From JBFWUW01 sp050247075 (GTDB lineage Bacteria > Planctomycetota > Planctomycetia > Pirellulales > JBFWUW01), in the NCBI GenBank assembly GCA_050247075.1, contig JBFWUW010000023.1:26124-90123 (forward strand): a stretch of 64,000 bases of DNA, read 5' to 3'. A program made the translations under genes and the position numbers. This document shows, one piece after another, positions 49,783 to 58,861 of this stretch (position 1 is its first letter; each line of letters opens with the position of its first letter). The notes under the pieces were generated by a model, which was not told where the DNA came from, did no database searches, and saw only the letters and a program-made list of their open reading frames with translations.

Positions 49783-50345
49783 TGTCGGAGGCTGACCGCA
49801 TCAAATGGGACGCACGCTACAGCCTAATGCGTGAAGTTGCTCGAACGCCCGAGCCGTTCTTGTTGAGCCTGGACGGACAATTGCCCCGGCAAGGGCGTGC
49901 GTTGGATATAGCCGGCGGAACGGGCCGCAACGCGTTATGGCTGGCCAGGCGCGGGCTGGAAGTGACGCTGGCCGATATTTCCGAGACTGCGCTGCGGTTG
50001 GCCGTCGACGAAGCGCTGAAACGCGGCCTGCCATTAACAACACGATCAGCCGATCTGGAAGTTGATCCTTTGCCGGCAGGCCCTTGGGACTTGATCGTGT
50101 CATGCCATTTTCTCTGGCGGCCGATGTATGCCGCGGCGCTGGAACAATTAGCTCCCGGCGGGCGGTTGGCCGTCGTACAGCCCACGCAATCGAACCTGGA
50201 GCGGCACGCCAGCCCCAGCCAGCGATTCTTGCTGGCAAACGGCGAACTACCTGGCCTGGCCAGCGGTTTCACCATCGACTATTACGATGAAGCCTGGCGC
50301 GAGTCGGGCAGGCACGAGGCTTGGCTGCTTGCGAGCAAGCCCTAG
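49782..50345 (+). CDS. SAM-dependent methyltransferase (TehB-like)
   Basis: This is a 187-residue class I methyltransferase. It starts with a KWDARY segment typical of TehB/TPMT relatives. The SAM loop is ALDIAGGTGRNALWLARRG, then VTLADIS, and the catalytic-loop region is DLIVSCHFLWRPMY. TehB-like enzymes detoxify tellurite or thiols. The ATG overlaps the CopZ-like stop by one base, so the two products may act together in metal or metalloid resistance. That is inference from coupling. Confidence 0.85.
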   Translation: MSEADRIKWDARYSLMREVARTPEPFLLSLDGQLPRQGRALDIAGGTGRNALWLARRGLEVTLADISETALRLAVDEALKRGLPLTTRSADLEVDPLPAGPWDLIVSCHFLWRPMYAAALEQLAPGGRLAVVQPTQSNLERHASPSQRFLLANGELPGLASGFTIDYYDEAWRESGRHEAWLLASKP

Positions 50346-50569
50346 AGACACAACCTCTTGCCCTTGCAAGATTTAGCGCTTGCAACTTTAATCCTACGAT
50401 TCAATACCGCTGTTCTTGCGCGCGAGAAGGCGATTGGCGTTAGAATAGAGGTCCGCTGGGACCAATCGCCTGCCGCGGCGCTCGACCCGGTTTAGGTGCG
50501 GACTTTCCGCGCAACCCCCAATAGGGGCCGAGGCCAAACTTTGTTCTTAGTTCTTCTGGTGGCTGCGTG

Positions 50570-51715
50570 ATGTCGAATGTGAAAGAACCATCCCCGCCCA
50601 CCAAGCCCGCCAATTCCGAGCCATTCGTCGATCGCTGGTTCCACCCGCGGATTTGGGACGGACTGGATGTTGGCAGTTGGCTGTCGCTGTTGTCGCGCAA
50701 CCGTTTCGCGGTCCATTGGTCGCGGGCTTCGGTGGCGCTAGTCGTTTCGATCATGGCTCCCTGCCATACGGTGCTGCGTTGGGTGCAGACGATATTCTGG
50801 GGAAAGCAGATCAACCGCACCGAGATCAAAGAGCAGCCGCTGTTTATCTTGGGACATTGGCGGAGCGGCACCACCTTTCTGCATGAGCTATTGGTGCTGG
50901 ACGAACGGCATTCGTTTCCAACCAGTTACGAATGTTTCGCGCCGCACCATTTCTTGCTGACCGAGGGAATCATCAGTCGCTGGTTCAACTGGGTCATGCC
51001 CAAGAAGCGGCCCATGGACAACATGGCCGTCGGTTGGGACCGCCCTCAGGAAGACGAGTTCGCCCTGTGCAATATCGGGCTGCCGTCGCCCTATCTCACG
51101 TTGGCGTTTCCCAACCGCCCGCCTCAATATCAAGAATACCTGACGTTCGACGACGTGCCGCCAGAAGATGTGGCCCGTTGGCAGAGCGGCTTTCGACGGT
51201 TCTTAACGATGGTCACCTGCCGCAATCCCAAGCGGATGGTCTTGAAATCGCCGCCGCATACGGGGCGCATTCGCGTATTGGCCGAGATGTTTCCCGATGC
51301 CCGGTTTGTGCATATCGTCCGCGACCCCTACGTGCTGTTTCAATCGACCATGAAGATGTGGAAGGCCATGTACGACGTGCAAGGCCTGCAGCCCCCCAAG
51401 TTCGAGGGCCTGGAAGAGCATGTCTTCGAGACGCTCAATTTCATGTACGCCGCCTTTGAGCGTGACCGGCACCTGATTGGTCCCGGCCGATTTTGCGAGG
51501 TGCGGTACGAGGATCTCGTGCGCGATCCGGTGGGTCAATTGCGTGCGATCTACGACCAGTTGGAACTAGACGGTTTTGAGGAGGCGCTGCCTGCCTTTCA
51601 AGAACATCTGGCCGGCCAGTCAGACTATCAGCCCAACCGCCATCAGATGCCGGCCGAACTCAAAGCCAAGATCGCCGACCGCTGGGCCGATTTCATCCAA
51701 CGCTACGGGTACTAG
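50570..51715 (+). CDS. Sulfotransferase family protein
   Basis: The 381-residue protein has the PAPS-binding 5' phosphate motif GHWRSGTTFLHELL and the later LKSPPHTGRI and ARFVHIVRDPYVLFQST segments, which match the Sulfotransfer_3 group. A hydrophobic N-terminal stretch (ALVVSIMAPCHTVL) could be a weak membrane contact. It would move sulfate from PAPS to an acceptor. ATG 50570 is used; a GTG three bases earlier is possible. TTGCAAG/CTTGCAA arms at 50364-50385 in the gap upstream could be a minor hairpin. Confidence 0.87.
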   Translation: MSNVKEPSPPTKPANSEPFVDRWFHPRIWDGLDVGSWLSLLSRNRFAVHWSRASVALVVSIMAPCHTVLRWVQTIFWGKQINRTEIKEQPLFILGHWRSGTTFLHELLVLDERHSFPTSYECFAPHHFLLTEGIISRWFNWVMPKKRPMDNMAVGWDRPQEDEFALCNIGLPSPYLTLAFPNRPPQYQEYLTFDDVPPEDVARWQSGFRRFLTMVTCRNPKRMVLKSPPHTGRIRVLAEMFPDARFVHIVRDPYVLFQSTMKMWKAMYDVQGLQPPKFEGLEEHVFETLNFMYAAFERDRHLIGPGRFCEVRYEDLVRDPVGQLRAIYDQLELDGFEEALPAFQEHLAGQSDYQPNRHQMPAELKAKIADRWADFIQRYGY

Positions 51716-51863
51716 CGCGAGATGTAGGAGGCTGATGGCTGACAGCTTCTCCGCTAACAGCTTCTCCGCTCTTCCCAATCAAGCAACCTAGGGCTTGACC
51801 CTGCGGACGGGCCTGCTGAGAATCGGTTGCTGTCCGATCTTTTCTCGCCTTTGGACTTGCTTC

Positions 51864-53063
51864 ATGCCCGCTACCAGCCAGGTTCCCGATGCCGCCGGCC
51901 GATTTGGCCGTTTTGGCGGCCGTTATGTACCCGAGACCCTGACCCGGGCGCTGGTCGAACTCGACGCCGAATACGAGAAAGCCCGCCACGACCCGCGGTT
52001 TCAGGCCGAGTTGGATGACCTTTTGCAAAACTACGTCGGCCGGGCCTCGCCGTTGTACCATGCCGCGCGGCTCAGCCAGCAGTTAGGCGGAGCGCAGATC
52101 TACTTGAAGCGCGAAGACCTGAACCATACCGGCGCTCACAAAATCAATAACACGCTGGGACAGGCCCTGCTGACCCTGCGGATGGGCAAGCGGCGGGTGA
52201 TTGCCGAGACTGGGGCCGGCCAACACGGCGTGGCCACGGCCACCGCTTGTGCCCGCTTTGGGCTGCCCTGCGTGGTCTATATGGGCGAGGAAGATATTCG
52301 CCGACAAGCACCCAACGTCTTCAGCATGAAACTGCTGGGGGCCGAGGTCCGTCCCGTCACGTCGGGCTCGCGGACACTGCGAGACGCCATCAACGAGGCC
52401 ATGCGCGATTGGATGAGTTCCGTTGAGACGACGCATTACATCATCGGTTCGGTGGTAGGCCCGCACCCCTTTCCACGGATAGTGCGGGATTTTCAAGCGG
52501 TGATTGGCCGCGAGACCATCGAGCAAAGCCGCCGGCAGATTGGCCGCCTGCCAGAACTGGTGATTGCCTGCGTTGGCGGCGGCAGCAACGCGGCCGGCAT
52601 GTTTTATCCGTTCGTGGAGCACGAAGGCGTGGAACTGCTGGGCGTGGAGGCGGGGGGCCGGTCGAGCGCCGCCGGCGACCATGCCTCGCCCTTGTCGTAT
52701 GGAGAGCCGGGCATTCTTCACGGCAGTTACAGCTATGTGATGCAAGACGAGGATGGCCAGACTTGCGACGTCCATTCGATTTCCGCCGGGCTGGACTATC
52801 CCGGCGTGGGACCAGAACACAGCTATTGGAAAGACGCCGGCCGCGTGCGGTATACGGCCAGCCGCGATGACGAAGCCCTGGCCGCCTTCGACATGCTGGC
52901 CAAGGCCGAAGGCATTCTGCCCGCCCTGGAAAGCTCGCACGCGGTGGCCAAAGCCATCGAACTAGCCCCCCAGCGCCGGCCCGACGAAGCCATCGTCGTC
53001 TGCCTTTCCGGCCGCGGCGACAAAGACGCGGCGGAGATAGCCAGGCTACGAAATGTAGAATGA
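51864..53063 (+). CDS. trpB: Tryptophan synthase beta subunit
   Basis: This is a 399-residue PLP enzyme. The PLP Lys is in EDLNHTGAHKINNTLGQAL, the Gly-rich phosphate loop is CVGGGSNAAGMFYPF, and ETGAGQHGVA and HGSYSYVMQDEDGQ are the other family landmarks. Length and order match TrpB1. It joins indole and serine to tryptophan. ATG 51864 is chosen over a longer frame. trpA follows after an 80-base repeat spacer. Confidence 0.97.
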   Translation: MPATSQVPDAAGRFGRFGGRYVPETLTRALVELDAEYEKARHDPRFQAELDDLLQNYVGRASPLYHAARLSQQLGGAQIYLKREDLNHTGAHKINNTLGQALLTLRMGKRRVIAETGAGQHGVATATACARFGLPCVVYMGEEDIRRQAPNVFSMKLLGAEVRPVTSGSRTLRDAINEAMRDWMSSVETTHYIIGSVVGPHPFPRIVRDFQAVIGRETIEQSRRQIGRLPELVIACVGGGSNAAGMFYPFVEHEGVELLGVEAGGRSSAAGDHASPLSYGEPGILHGSYSYVMQDEDGQTCDVHSISAGLDYPGVGPEHSYWKDAGRVRYTASRDDEALAAFDMLAKAEGILPALESSHAVAKAIELAPQRRPDEAIVVCLSGRGDKDAAEIARLRNVE

Positions 53064-53143
53064 GAAGTGTCGAATGCCGAGTCTCGAGTGGCCGGCAGGC
53101 AATCCAAAATCGAAAATCAAAAATCAAAAATCAAAAACCCTCC
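53064..53143. repeat. Low-complexity spacer between trpB and trpA
   Basis: After the trpB stop come AGTGTCGAATGCCGAG and a decayed GTCTCGAGTGG. Then an A-rich run of AAAATC units (about 53106-53136) reaches trpA. Such AAAATC runs and CACTCGACATTC words are common planctomycete intergenic fillers. It also carries the ribosome-binding region of trpA. Confidence 0.7.
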
Positions 53144-53950
53144 ATGTCTTCCATCGACACGCTCTTCCAATCGCTTCGCCAACAAGGCCGCAAGGCTTTC
53201 ATGCCGTTCCTGACGGCGGGCGACCCCGATCTGGAATTTTCCGCGGCCGCCATTCAAGAATTGGTCAAACGGGGCAGCCACCTGTGCGAGGTCGGCATTC
53301 CCTACAGCGACCCCATCGCCGATGGGCCGGTCATTCAGGCCTCGTACACGCGGGCCTTGGAAAAAAAAGTTAAGCTGGGCCAGATATTGGACATGCTGGG
53401 GCGCGTCACCGGGGGCCTGGCCGCACCCGTCGTGACAATGGTCAGCTACGCCATCGTCTACCGGCACGGGTTGGAACAATACGTCCGCGATGCCCAGGCG
53501 GCCGGCGTGGCCGGGGCGATCGTGCCCGACCTGCTGGTGGAGGAGGCCGACGAGCTGGCCGCTATCTGCCGCCGCCAGGACTTCAGCCTGATCCAGCTCG
53601 TCACGCCCACCACGCCCCGCGAGCGGGCCTTGCGCATCGCCCAATCGTCGAGCGGGTTCATCTACTACGTCTCAGTGACGGGCATCACCGGCGAACGGAC
53701 GGAACTCCCCAAGGAATTGTTGGAAAACGTCTCCTGGCTGCGCGGCCAGACCGAATTGCCGATCTGCATCGGCTTCGGCATCGGCCGGCCCGAACACGTC
53801 AAACTGCTGGCCCCGGTTAGTGACGGGCTGATCGTCGGCTCGGCCATCGTTCGCCGCTTCGCCGAAATGGCCAGCAAGCCGCGCCAGCAAGTTCTGCAAG
53901 AGATCGGCGATTACGCGGCCAGCTTGTTGGCCGCGCTGGAGTCGCCGTGA
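53144..53950 (+). CDS. trpA: Tryptophan synthase alpha subunit
   Basis: This is a 268-residue TIM-barrel protein. The catalytic Glu is in CEVGIPYSDPIADGPVIQ, and the substrate loop VPDLLVEEADEL follows. The conserved YYVSVTGITGERTELP and the phosphate-binding GFGIGRPEHV complete the pattern. It splits indole-glycerol phosphate to indole. The ATG 53144 follows the repeat spacer and lies directly in the trpB operon. Confidence 0.97.
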   Translation: MSSIDTLFQSLRQQGRKAFMPFLTAGDPDLEFSAAAIQELVKRGSHLCEVGIPYSDPIADGPVIQASYTRALEKKVKLGQILDMLGRVTGGLAAPVVTMVSYAIVYRHGLEQYVRDAQAAGVAGAIVPDLLVEEADELAAICRRQDFSLIQLVTPTTPRERALRIAQSSSGFIYYVSVTGITGERTELPKELLENVSWLRGQTELPICIGFGIGRPEHVKLLAPVSDGLIVGSAIVRRFAEMASKPRQQVLQEIGDYAASLLAALESP

Positions 53951-53979
53951 CCCAGGCTAATCAAATGGGAGTACTCGAT

Positions 53980-55161
53980 ATGTTCCGCCATTGGATCTGT
54001 GTGACGTGGGAAACCTGCCTGAACGGCTTATGGTTTGGCTGTCTGATGCTCGCCCTTGCGTCCGATGCCCTCGGAGCCGAAACGCCCGAAAAGCTGCGGG
54101 TATACATCGGCACCAACACCGGGCCTGATAGCCAGGGCATTTACATGTGCGAGCTCGATCTGGCGACGGGCCAACTCAGCGAGCCGCGGTTGGCGGGCGA
54201 AGCGGTCAACCCATCGTTCTTGGCGCTGCATCCCACCGGCAAGTTCATGTACTCCGTCGGGCAGATCGAAGACAGCGGCGGCCAGAAGTTGGGGGGCGTC
54301 AACGCCTTCTCCGTCGACGCCAAAAGCGGCAAGCTGACGTTGCTCAACCAGCAATCGTCGGAAGGCGCGGGCCCTTGCCACTTGGTGGTGGACGCCGCGG
54401 GAAAGGCCGTGCTTGTCGCCAATTATGGGGGCGGCAGCGTGGCATCGCTGGCGATCGGGGCGGATGGCCGTTTGGCACCCGCCTCGTCGGCCATTAAACA
54501 TCAGGGGCAAGGCAGCGATCCAGCCAAGGTGCCTATGTCACACGCCCATTCGATCAATCTCGATGCCGCTAACCGGTTTGCTTTTTGCGCCGATTTGGGC
54601 CTTGACCAGGTACTGGTCTACCGTTTTGATGCTGACAAGGCCACCTTAACGCCACACGACCCGCCGTTTACCAAAGTGGCGGAAGGGGCTGGCCCGCGGC
54701 ACTTCGCGTTTCATCCAGGGGGCAAGTTTGCTTACGTCATCAACGAACTGGGCAACACCGTTACCGGCTTCAACTACGACGCCGACAAAGGGGTGCTGAC
54801 GGAACTGCAAACAATCGGCACGCTGCCCGACGGTTACAACGACAAGAGCTACACGGCCGAGGTTGTGGTCCATCCCACGGGCAAGTTTTTGTACGGCAGC
54901 AACCGCGGCCACGACAGCATCGCCATTTTTTCCATCGACCAGGCGACGGGCAAACTAACCGCGACAGGGCACGAATCGACCGGCGGCAAGTGGCCTCGCA
55001 ATTTCAATATCGACCCCACCGGCAAGTATTTGCTGGCCGAAAACGCGCAGTCGAACAGCATCGTTGTCTTTACGATCGATCAGGCGGCTGGCACGCTTAC
55101 GCCAACGGGGCAATCGTTGACCGTGCCGCAGCCGGTTTGCATCAAGTTCGCAAAGCCATAG
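53980..55161 (+). CDS. Exported lactonase family protein (6-phosphogluconolactonase-like)
   Basis: This is a 393-residue seven-bladed beta-propeller of the YbhE/PF10282 type: VYIGTNTGPDSQGIYMCELD, FLALHPTGKFMYSVGQ, and repeated HPTGKF and FSIDQATGKLT blades ending VPQPVCIKF. A signal-like stretch (LWFGCLMLALASDALGAE) lies upstream, so it is probably exported. ATG 53980 has GGGAG 8 bases upstream; a GTG at 53947 would overlap trpA by four bases. The element at 55160 overlaps its stop codon. Confidence 0.88.
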   Translation: MFRHWICVTWETCLNGLWFGCLMLALASDALGAETPEKLRVYIGTNTGPDSQGIYMCELDLATGQLSEPRLAGEAVNPSFLALHPTGKFMYSVGQIEDSGGQKLGGVNAFSVDAKSGKLTLLNQQSSEGAGPCHLVVDAAGKAVLVANYGGGSVASLAIGADGRLAPASSAIKHQGQGSDPAKVPMSHAHSINLDAANRFAFCADLGLDQVLVYRFDADKATLTPHDPPFTKVAEGAGPRHFAFHPGGKFAYVINELGNTVTGFNYDADKGVLTELQTIGTLPDGYNDKSYTAEVVVHPTGKFLYGSNRGHDSIAIFSIDQATGKLTATGHESTGGKWPRNFNIDPTGKYLLAENAQSNSIVVFTIDQAAGTLTPTGQSLTVPQPVCIKFAKP

Positions 55162-55332
55162 GATACGGTACGAAACAACTTCCGCATTGGAACCTCCCTC
55201 TCCCTCTGGGAGAGGGCCGGGGTGAGGGTTTGGTTGATGGCGGCCATTTCGCCACATCTCCCTCTCCCCAACCCTCTCCCGGAGTACCGGGAGAGGGGGC
55301 CAAAAGGGGAAGTTATTTCGTACCGAATCCTT
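55160..55332 (-). mobile_element. MITE-like element with AAGGATTCGGTACGAAA terminal repeats (copy 2)
   Basis: The reverse complement matches 26193-26350 across its length, including the ends, the CCCTCTCCCGG/CCGGGAGAGGG hairpin and GGAGATGTGGCGAAAT. Its left end contains the last bases of the lactonase stop codon, and its right end stops 11 bases before the convergent PDZ/LRR gene ends. So it fills the entire intergenic region. Confidence 0.82.
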
Positions 55333-55343
55333 AACCAGACGGG

Positions 55344-56327
55344 CTATTCCCATTCGCCCAACGTGACCTCGGTCTCTTGCAAGTCGCCGCCGCGCGTGAA
55401 CTTGACGCCGACCTTGTCGCCCCCCACATGCTTACTGATGAGGGCCGTCAGGGCCTCGAACGAGTCGATCGGCTGGCCGTCGAATTCGATAATGATGTCG
55501 CCGGTTTGCAAGCCAGCTTCGTCGGCGGCGGATTCCGGTTTGATGAACAAGATCTCGCAGCCATTGTTGTTGGGCATGCCGCGGATGCCCAACAGCGCGC
55601 CGGCGCGGCGGTCGATGGTGGTGTGGGGCAGCGCTTGCTGCAACTGGGCCAGGCCCTCGTCGCTGATCCGCGTGCCGTACAACTCTAACTTGGCGAGATT
55701 GGTCAGCGGCTTGAGGTGGGCGATCCCTTCATCCGTCACCTTGGAGCAGCGAATGCTGAGGTTTTCCAAGCCGTCCAACCATTTAAGATAGCTCAGCCCG
55801 GCATCGCCCCCTTCCCAGTTCTTGCTCAGCAACAGCCGTTCGGTCATGACTCCCTGAAAGTTGTCACCGTGATCCATGACGCCGCCCAGCTTTTGCACGG
55901 CTTCCAGCGATCGCCGCGAGCGGGCTTCCGCATGAAACCGCAGCGCCAACGCCGCGCGCTGGGCAGACGAAGTAAAGCCCGAATCGGCCAAATGCCGCAA
56001 GGCGTCGGCGGCCTGGTCGGCCGTATCCAAGTCGCGATCGATCGACAGGTCGCGCAAAATTTGTACGGCCCGGCAGGTTACCTCCAGATTGTCCCCGCCA
56101 GCCGCTTCGATCAAGGCCGGGATCACCGCCGATCCCTGTTCGCGCAGCCATGCGGTAGCCCGTTCGCGGGCGTAGTAACTATCGGCATTCATGGCCACAA
56201 TGGCCGCGCCAAATTCACCCTGTGCGGCGTCGGCATCCGCGGCGCTAGCCGTCCGCAACGTGGCAGCGCAAAGGCAAACGCTCCCCAGAAGAGCCAGCGT
56301 CCTCTTAGAATCGCCGAGTTGAGCCAT
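55344..56327 (-). CDS. Exported PDZ-domain protein with HEAT-like and LRR segments
   Basis: This is a 327-residue protein. A signal peptide (LALLGSVCLCAATLRTASAADA) is followed by helical HEAT-like repeats (about 35-160), two or three leucine-rich repeats (LENLSIRCSKVTDEGIAHLKPL, LAKLELYGTRISDEGLAQL) and a C-terminal PDZ domain: LGIRGMPNNNGCEILFIKP, then SAADEAGLQTGDIIIEFDGQPI. No protease domain is present, so it is probably a binding or adaptor protein in the periplasm. ATG 56327 is chosen since it starts a normal signal peptide. Confidence 0.82.
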   Translation of the reverse strand: MAQLGDSKRTLALLGSVCLCAATLRTASAADADAAQGEFGAAIVAMNADSYYARERATAWLREQGSAVIPALIEAAGGDNLEVTCRAVQILRDLSIDRDLDTADQAADALRHLADSGFTSSAQRAALALRFHAEARSRRSLEAVQKLGGVMDHGDNFQGVMTERLLLSKNWEGGDAGLSYLKWLDGLENLSIRCSKVTDEGIAHLKPLTNLAKLELYGTRISDEGLAQLQQALPHTTIDRRAGALLGIRGMPNNNGCEILFIKPESAADEAGLQTGDIIIEFDGQPIDSFEALTALISKHVGGDKVGVKFTRGGDLQETEVTLGEWE

Positions 56328-56441
56328 CCCACACGTCTCCCACGACAGGCACGGCGCAGACTCATCAGGAGCCGCGGCCAGCACTCTATTCTAGCCCATC
56401 GCGCGGTTTGTGTGGAGAACGATTCGCCGCCGGCGATGTTC

Positions 56442-56957
56442 CTACACCTTATCGTGAGGCAGCTTCACCTGCCCGGCGTCGTTATTGAGCACGTCGTACC
56501 GTTTGCGCAGGTCGCGGGTTCCCTTGGGAAGCTCAACCTCTGCTTTGTCCTCGTCATGGCCCCTTTTCTTTAAGCCGGCCCGCTCTAGCAACGGTCGAGA
56601 GAATATATCGGCCACCGCTTCGTCTTGGGGGGGCGGACCGACGGCACCCAAGTCCGCCGGCGAGTAGTTCAACTCAAACTTGTGCTTGGACACCGACAGC
56701 GTGTCGCCCGGATCGATCCGTTTCTTGTCCTTGCCGACACGCGCATCATTGACCTTCACCCCGTTGCGGCTGTTAAGATCATTGACATACCAATAACCGC
56801 CTTGCAATTCCAGCTCGCAATGGTGGGCCGAAACATTGGTAAACCGCAAGGTAATATCGCAGCTCTCGCGGCGGCCAATCAGCAAACGAGGCTTCCGCAA
56901 GGGGATATTGTCGCCGCCCAGTTCCGGTACCAGTTCGCCGAACATTTCGTTAGACAT
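56442..56957 (-). CDS. FHA-domain protein
   Basis: The 171-residue protein has an FHA domain at about 10-95: LLIGRRESCDITLRF, then VSAHHCELELQGGYWYVNDLNSRNGVKVND. The GR, SxxH and NG signature residues are all present, so it should bind phosphothreonine. The C-terminal tail (about 70 residues) is charged and disordered. It could read the output of kinases such as the one at 7573-10008, but that link is inferred. Confidence 0.92.
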   Translation of the reverse strand: MSNEMFGELVPELGGDNIPLRKPRLLIGRRESCDITLRFTNVSAHHCELELQGGYWYVNDLNSRNGVKVNDARVGKDKKRIDPGDTLSVSKHKFELNYSPADLGAVGPPPQDEAVADIFSRPLLERAGLKKRGHDEDKAEVELPKGTRDLRKRYDVLNNDAGQVKLPHDKV

Positions 56958-57041
56958 AAGATTCAGGCCTCTTGCTTTGCTTGATCCCTGGGCTTTATCA
57001 TCGTTCCGCGGATGACTATTTCAATCTAGGCAAGGAAGATT

Positions 57042-58037
57042 GTGCCGTCAACGATTTCACCAGAATCTCGGACCAACCCGCCCGCTTCTGGCTGGCGCGC
57101 CGCCGGCCTGCGCTACTATTCCTACAACCACTACCTAAGGCAAAAGTTCCAGGAGCGCATCCACAAAGTCAGCCTGGATGGCGGCTTTACGTGCCCCAAC
57201 GTCGACGGCACGGCCGCCGTGGGGGGCTGCGTATTTTGCGATAACCGCAGCTTTAGCCCCAGCCGCCGCACCCGCCGGATTTCCATCACCGAACAGCTCA
57301 ACGATGGCATGCGCCGCCTGAGTACGCGCGTGCAAGCCCAGCGGTTTCTGGCTTATTTTCAGCCGGCCACCAACACCTACGCGCCGGTCGAACGGTTGCG
57401 AGGTCTGTACGAAGAGGCTTTGTCACACCCGCAAGTCGTGGGCCTGGCCATTGGCACCCGTCCCGATTGCGTACCGCCTGACGTATTGCAACTATTGGCC
57501 GAGTTAGCCCAGCGGCACTATTTGTCGGTGGAGTACGGGCTGCAAACCATTCACGACCGCTCACTGGATTGGATGAACCGAGGGCACCACTACGACGCCT
57601 TCCTGGATGCCATGCAGCGCAGCCGGGGGTTGGGCTTTCAGATCTGCGCGCATGTCATGCTGGGCCTTCCCGACGAGTCGGCCGAAGACATGCTGGCCAC
57701 CGCCCGCGAGGTCGCCCGCCTGCAACTAGACGCCGTGAAATTGCACAACTTGTATGCAGTTCGGGGTACTCCGCTGGGTGAATGGGTCGAGGCGGGGTCC
57801 GTGCGGTTGATGGAGCGCGACGAATACATTCGCACGGCGGTCGATTTCCTGGAGCTTTTGCCTCCCGATTGCGTGGTGGAACGCGTCCACGGCGACGCCC
57901 CGGCGGACTATCTGGTTGGTCCCGCCTGGTGCCTGGATCGCGTCGGCGTGCGGCAAGCCCTGGATGCGGAGTTCTCGCGGCGCGATACCTGGCAAGGCAA
58001 GAAATGGCAGGCCGCCCCAACCCTTCCAACGCCATGA
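57042..58037 (+). CDS. TIGR01212-family radical SAM protein
   Basis: The 331-residue protein has the TIGR01212 (YhcC-like) radical SAM layout: KVSLDGGFTCPNVDGTAAVGGCVFCDN carries the Cys motif spread as C-x-N-x-DG...GCxFC. The segments AYFQPATNTYAPVERL, LAIGTRPDCV, VEYGLQTIHDRSL and HVMLGLPDESAEDM are characteristic. Members act in tRNA or protein modification in the cytoplasm, with function not settled. GTG 57042 has AAGGAAG upstream. Its TGA overlaps the ATG of the Hint gene by four bases. Confidence 0.92.
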   Translation: MPSTISPESRTNPPASGWRAAGLRYYSYNHYLRQKFQERIHKVSLDGGFTCPNVDGTAAVGGCVFCDNRSFSPSRRTRRISITEQLNDGMRRLSTRVQAQRFLAYFQPATNTYAPVERLRGLYEEALSHPQVVGLAIGTRPDCVPPDVLQLLAELAQRHYLSVEYGLQTIHDRSLDWMNRGHHYDAFLDAMQRSRGLGFQICAHVMLGLPDESAEDMLATAREVARLQLDAVKLHNLYAVRGTPLGEWVEAGSVRLMERDEYIRTAVDFLELLPPDCVVERVHGDAPADYLVGPAWCLDRVGVRQALDAEFSRRDTWQGKKWQAAPTLPTP

Positions 58038-58861
58038 ACGAAACCGCTCCCCGCCGCTGGCGAAGTTTTAGCTTGCGGACTTTGTTGATTGTGGTAACCC
58101 TGCTCTGCTGCTGGCTGGGGTGGGAGTCGAGCGTGGTCCGTGAACGGCGAGCGGTGCGAGCACATTATCAGGCCAAGAGCGTAATCCAATTCGTAACCGC
58201 CGCGGAATATCTGCAGCGATACACGCCAGCCACCAAGGCCGTGATCGAGTCAGCCGTCAGCGTCCCGCTGGCACGTCGGTGGATGGGAGATGAAGCGATC
58301 CAGGAAGTTTGGTACGGCGGACAGCTTACCGAGGACGACATGGCGCTGCTCAAGCGAGTCTTTCCGGAAACGGAACTGCACGAAATCCCTCCCGAACCAT
58401 GCCATCCCGGTTGTTTTCCGGCAGGCACGTTGATCGATACGGCAAGTGGCCCGCGCTGTATCGAAACCATCAAACAGGGTGATACGGTTACGTCCATCCT
58501 GCCCAACGGCCAATCGGTGGAAACCGAGGTACAGACGGTCTTCGTCACAGATAACCGGCTTTGGAAAGTCACCACGTCGGCTGGCGAATTGATAACGACC
58601 GAGACACAACCGTTGTGCCTGTCAGCGAATCGCCTGACCGCCGCGGGCGAGTTGGATCCCGGCGACCATGTTCTCTTCCGCCGCCACGGCGCGGTGGAGT
58701 CTGTCACCGTCTTAAGGGTGGCCCGCACTGACCGGTTGGATAAGGTCTATAATTTGATTCTCGGCAAGTCTGAGGTCTTCGTAGCGGGCGGATTTCTGGC
58801 CAGGAGCAAGCCGCCACGGCATTCGCCGGTCGCCGTGTCGCATCCTGCCGATGGCTTGTAG
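58034..58861 (+). CDS. Membrane-anchored protein with degenerate Hint (intein-like) domain
   Basis: This is a 275-residue protein. An N-terminal planctomycete anchor (FSLRTLLIVVTLLCCWLGWE, about 12-31) is followed by an extracytoplasmic segment to about 122, and then a Hint domain. The first catalytic Cys (Cys127) sits in GCFPAGTLIDTASGPRCIETIKQGD. The block B motif that is usually TxxH reads TTETQP (188-193), so the His is Gln. The C-terminal splice-type HN position reads FLARSKPP (Arg257, Ser258) instead. Cleavage chemistry is therefore probably weakened or lost. It overlaps the radical SAM gene, so it is cotranscribed. Confidence 0.78.
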   Translation: MNETAPRRWRSFSLRTLLIVVTLLCCWLGWESSVVRERRAVRAHYQAKSVIQFVTAAEYLQRYTPATKAVIESAVSVPLARRWMGDEAIQEVWYGGQLTEDDMALLKRVFPETELHEIPPEPCHPGCFPAGTLIDTASGPRCIETIKQGDTVTSILPNGQSVETEVQTVFVTDNRLWKVTTSAGELITTETQPLCLSANRLTAAGELDPGDHVLFRRHGAVESVTVLRVARTDRLDKVYNLILGKSEVFVAGGFLARSKPPRHSPVAVSHPADGL

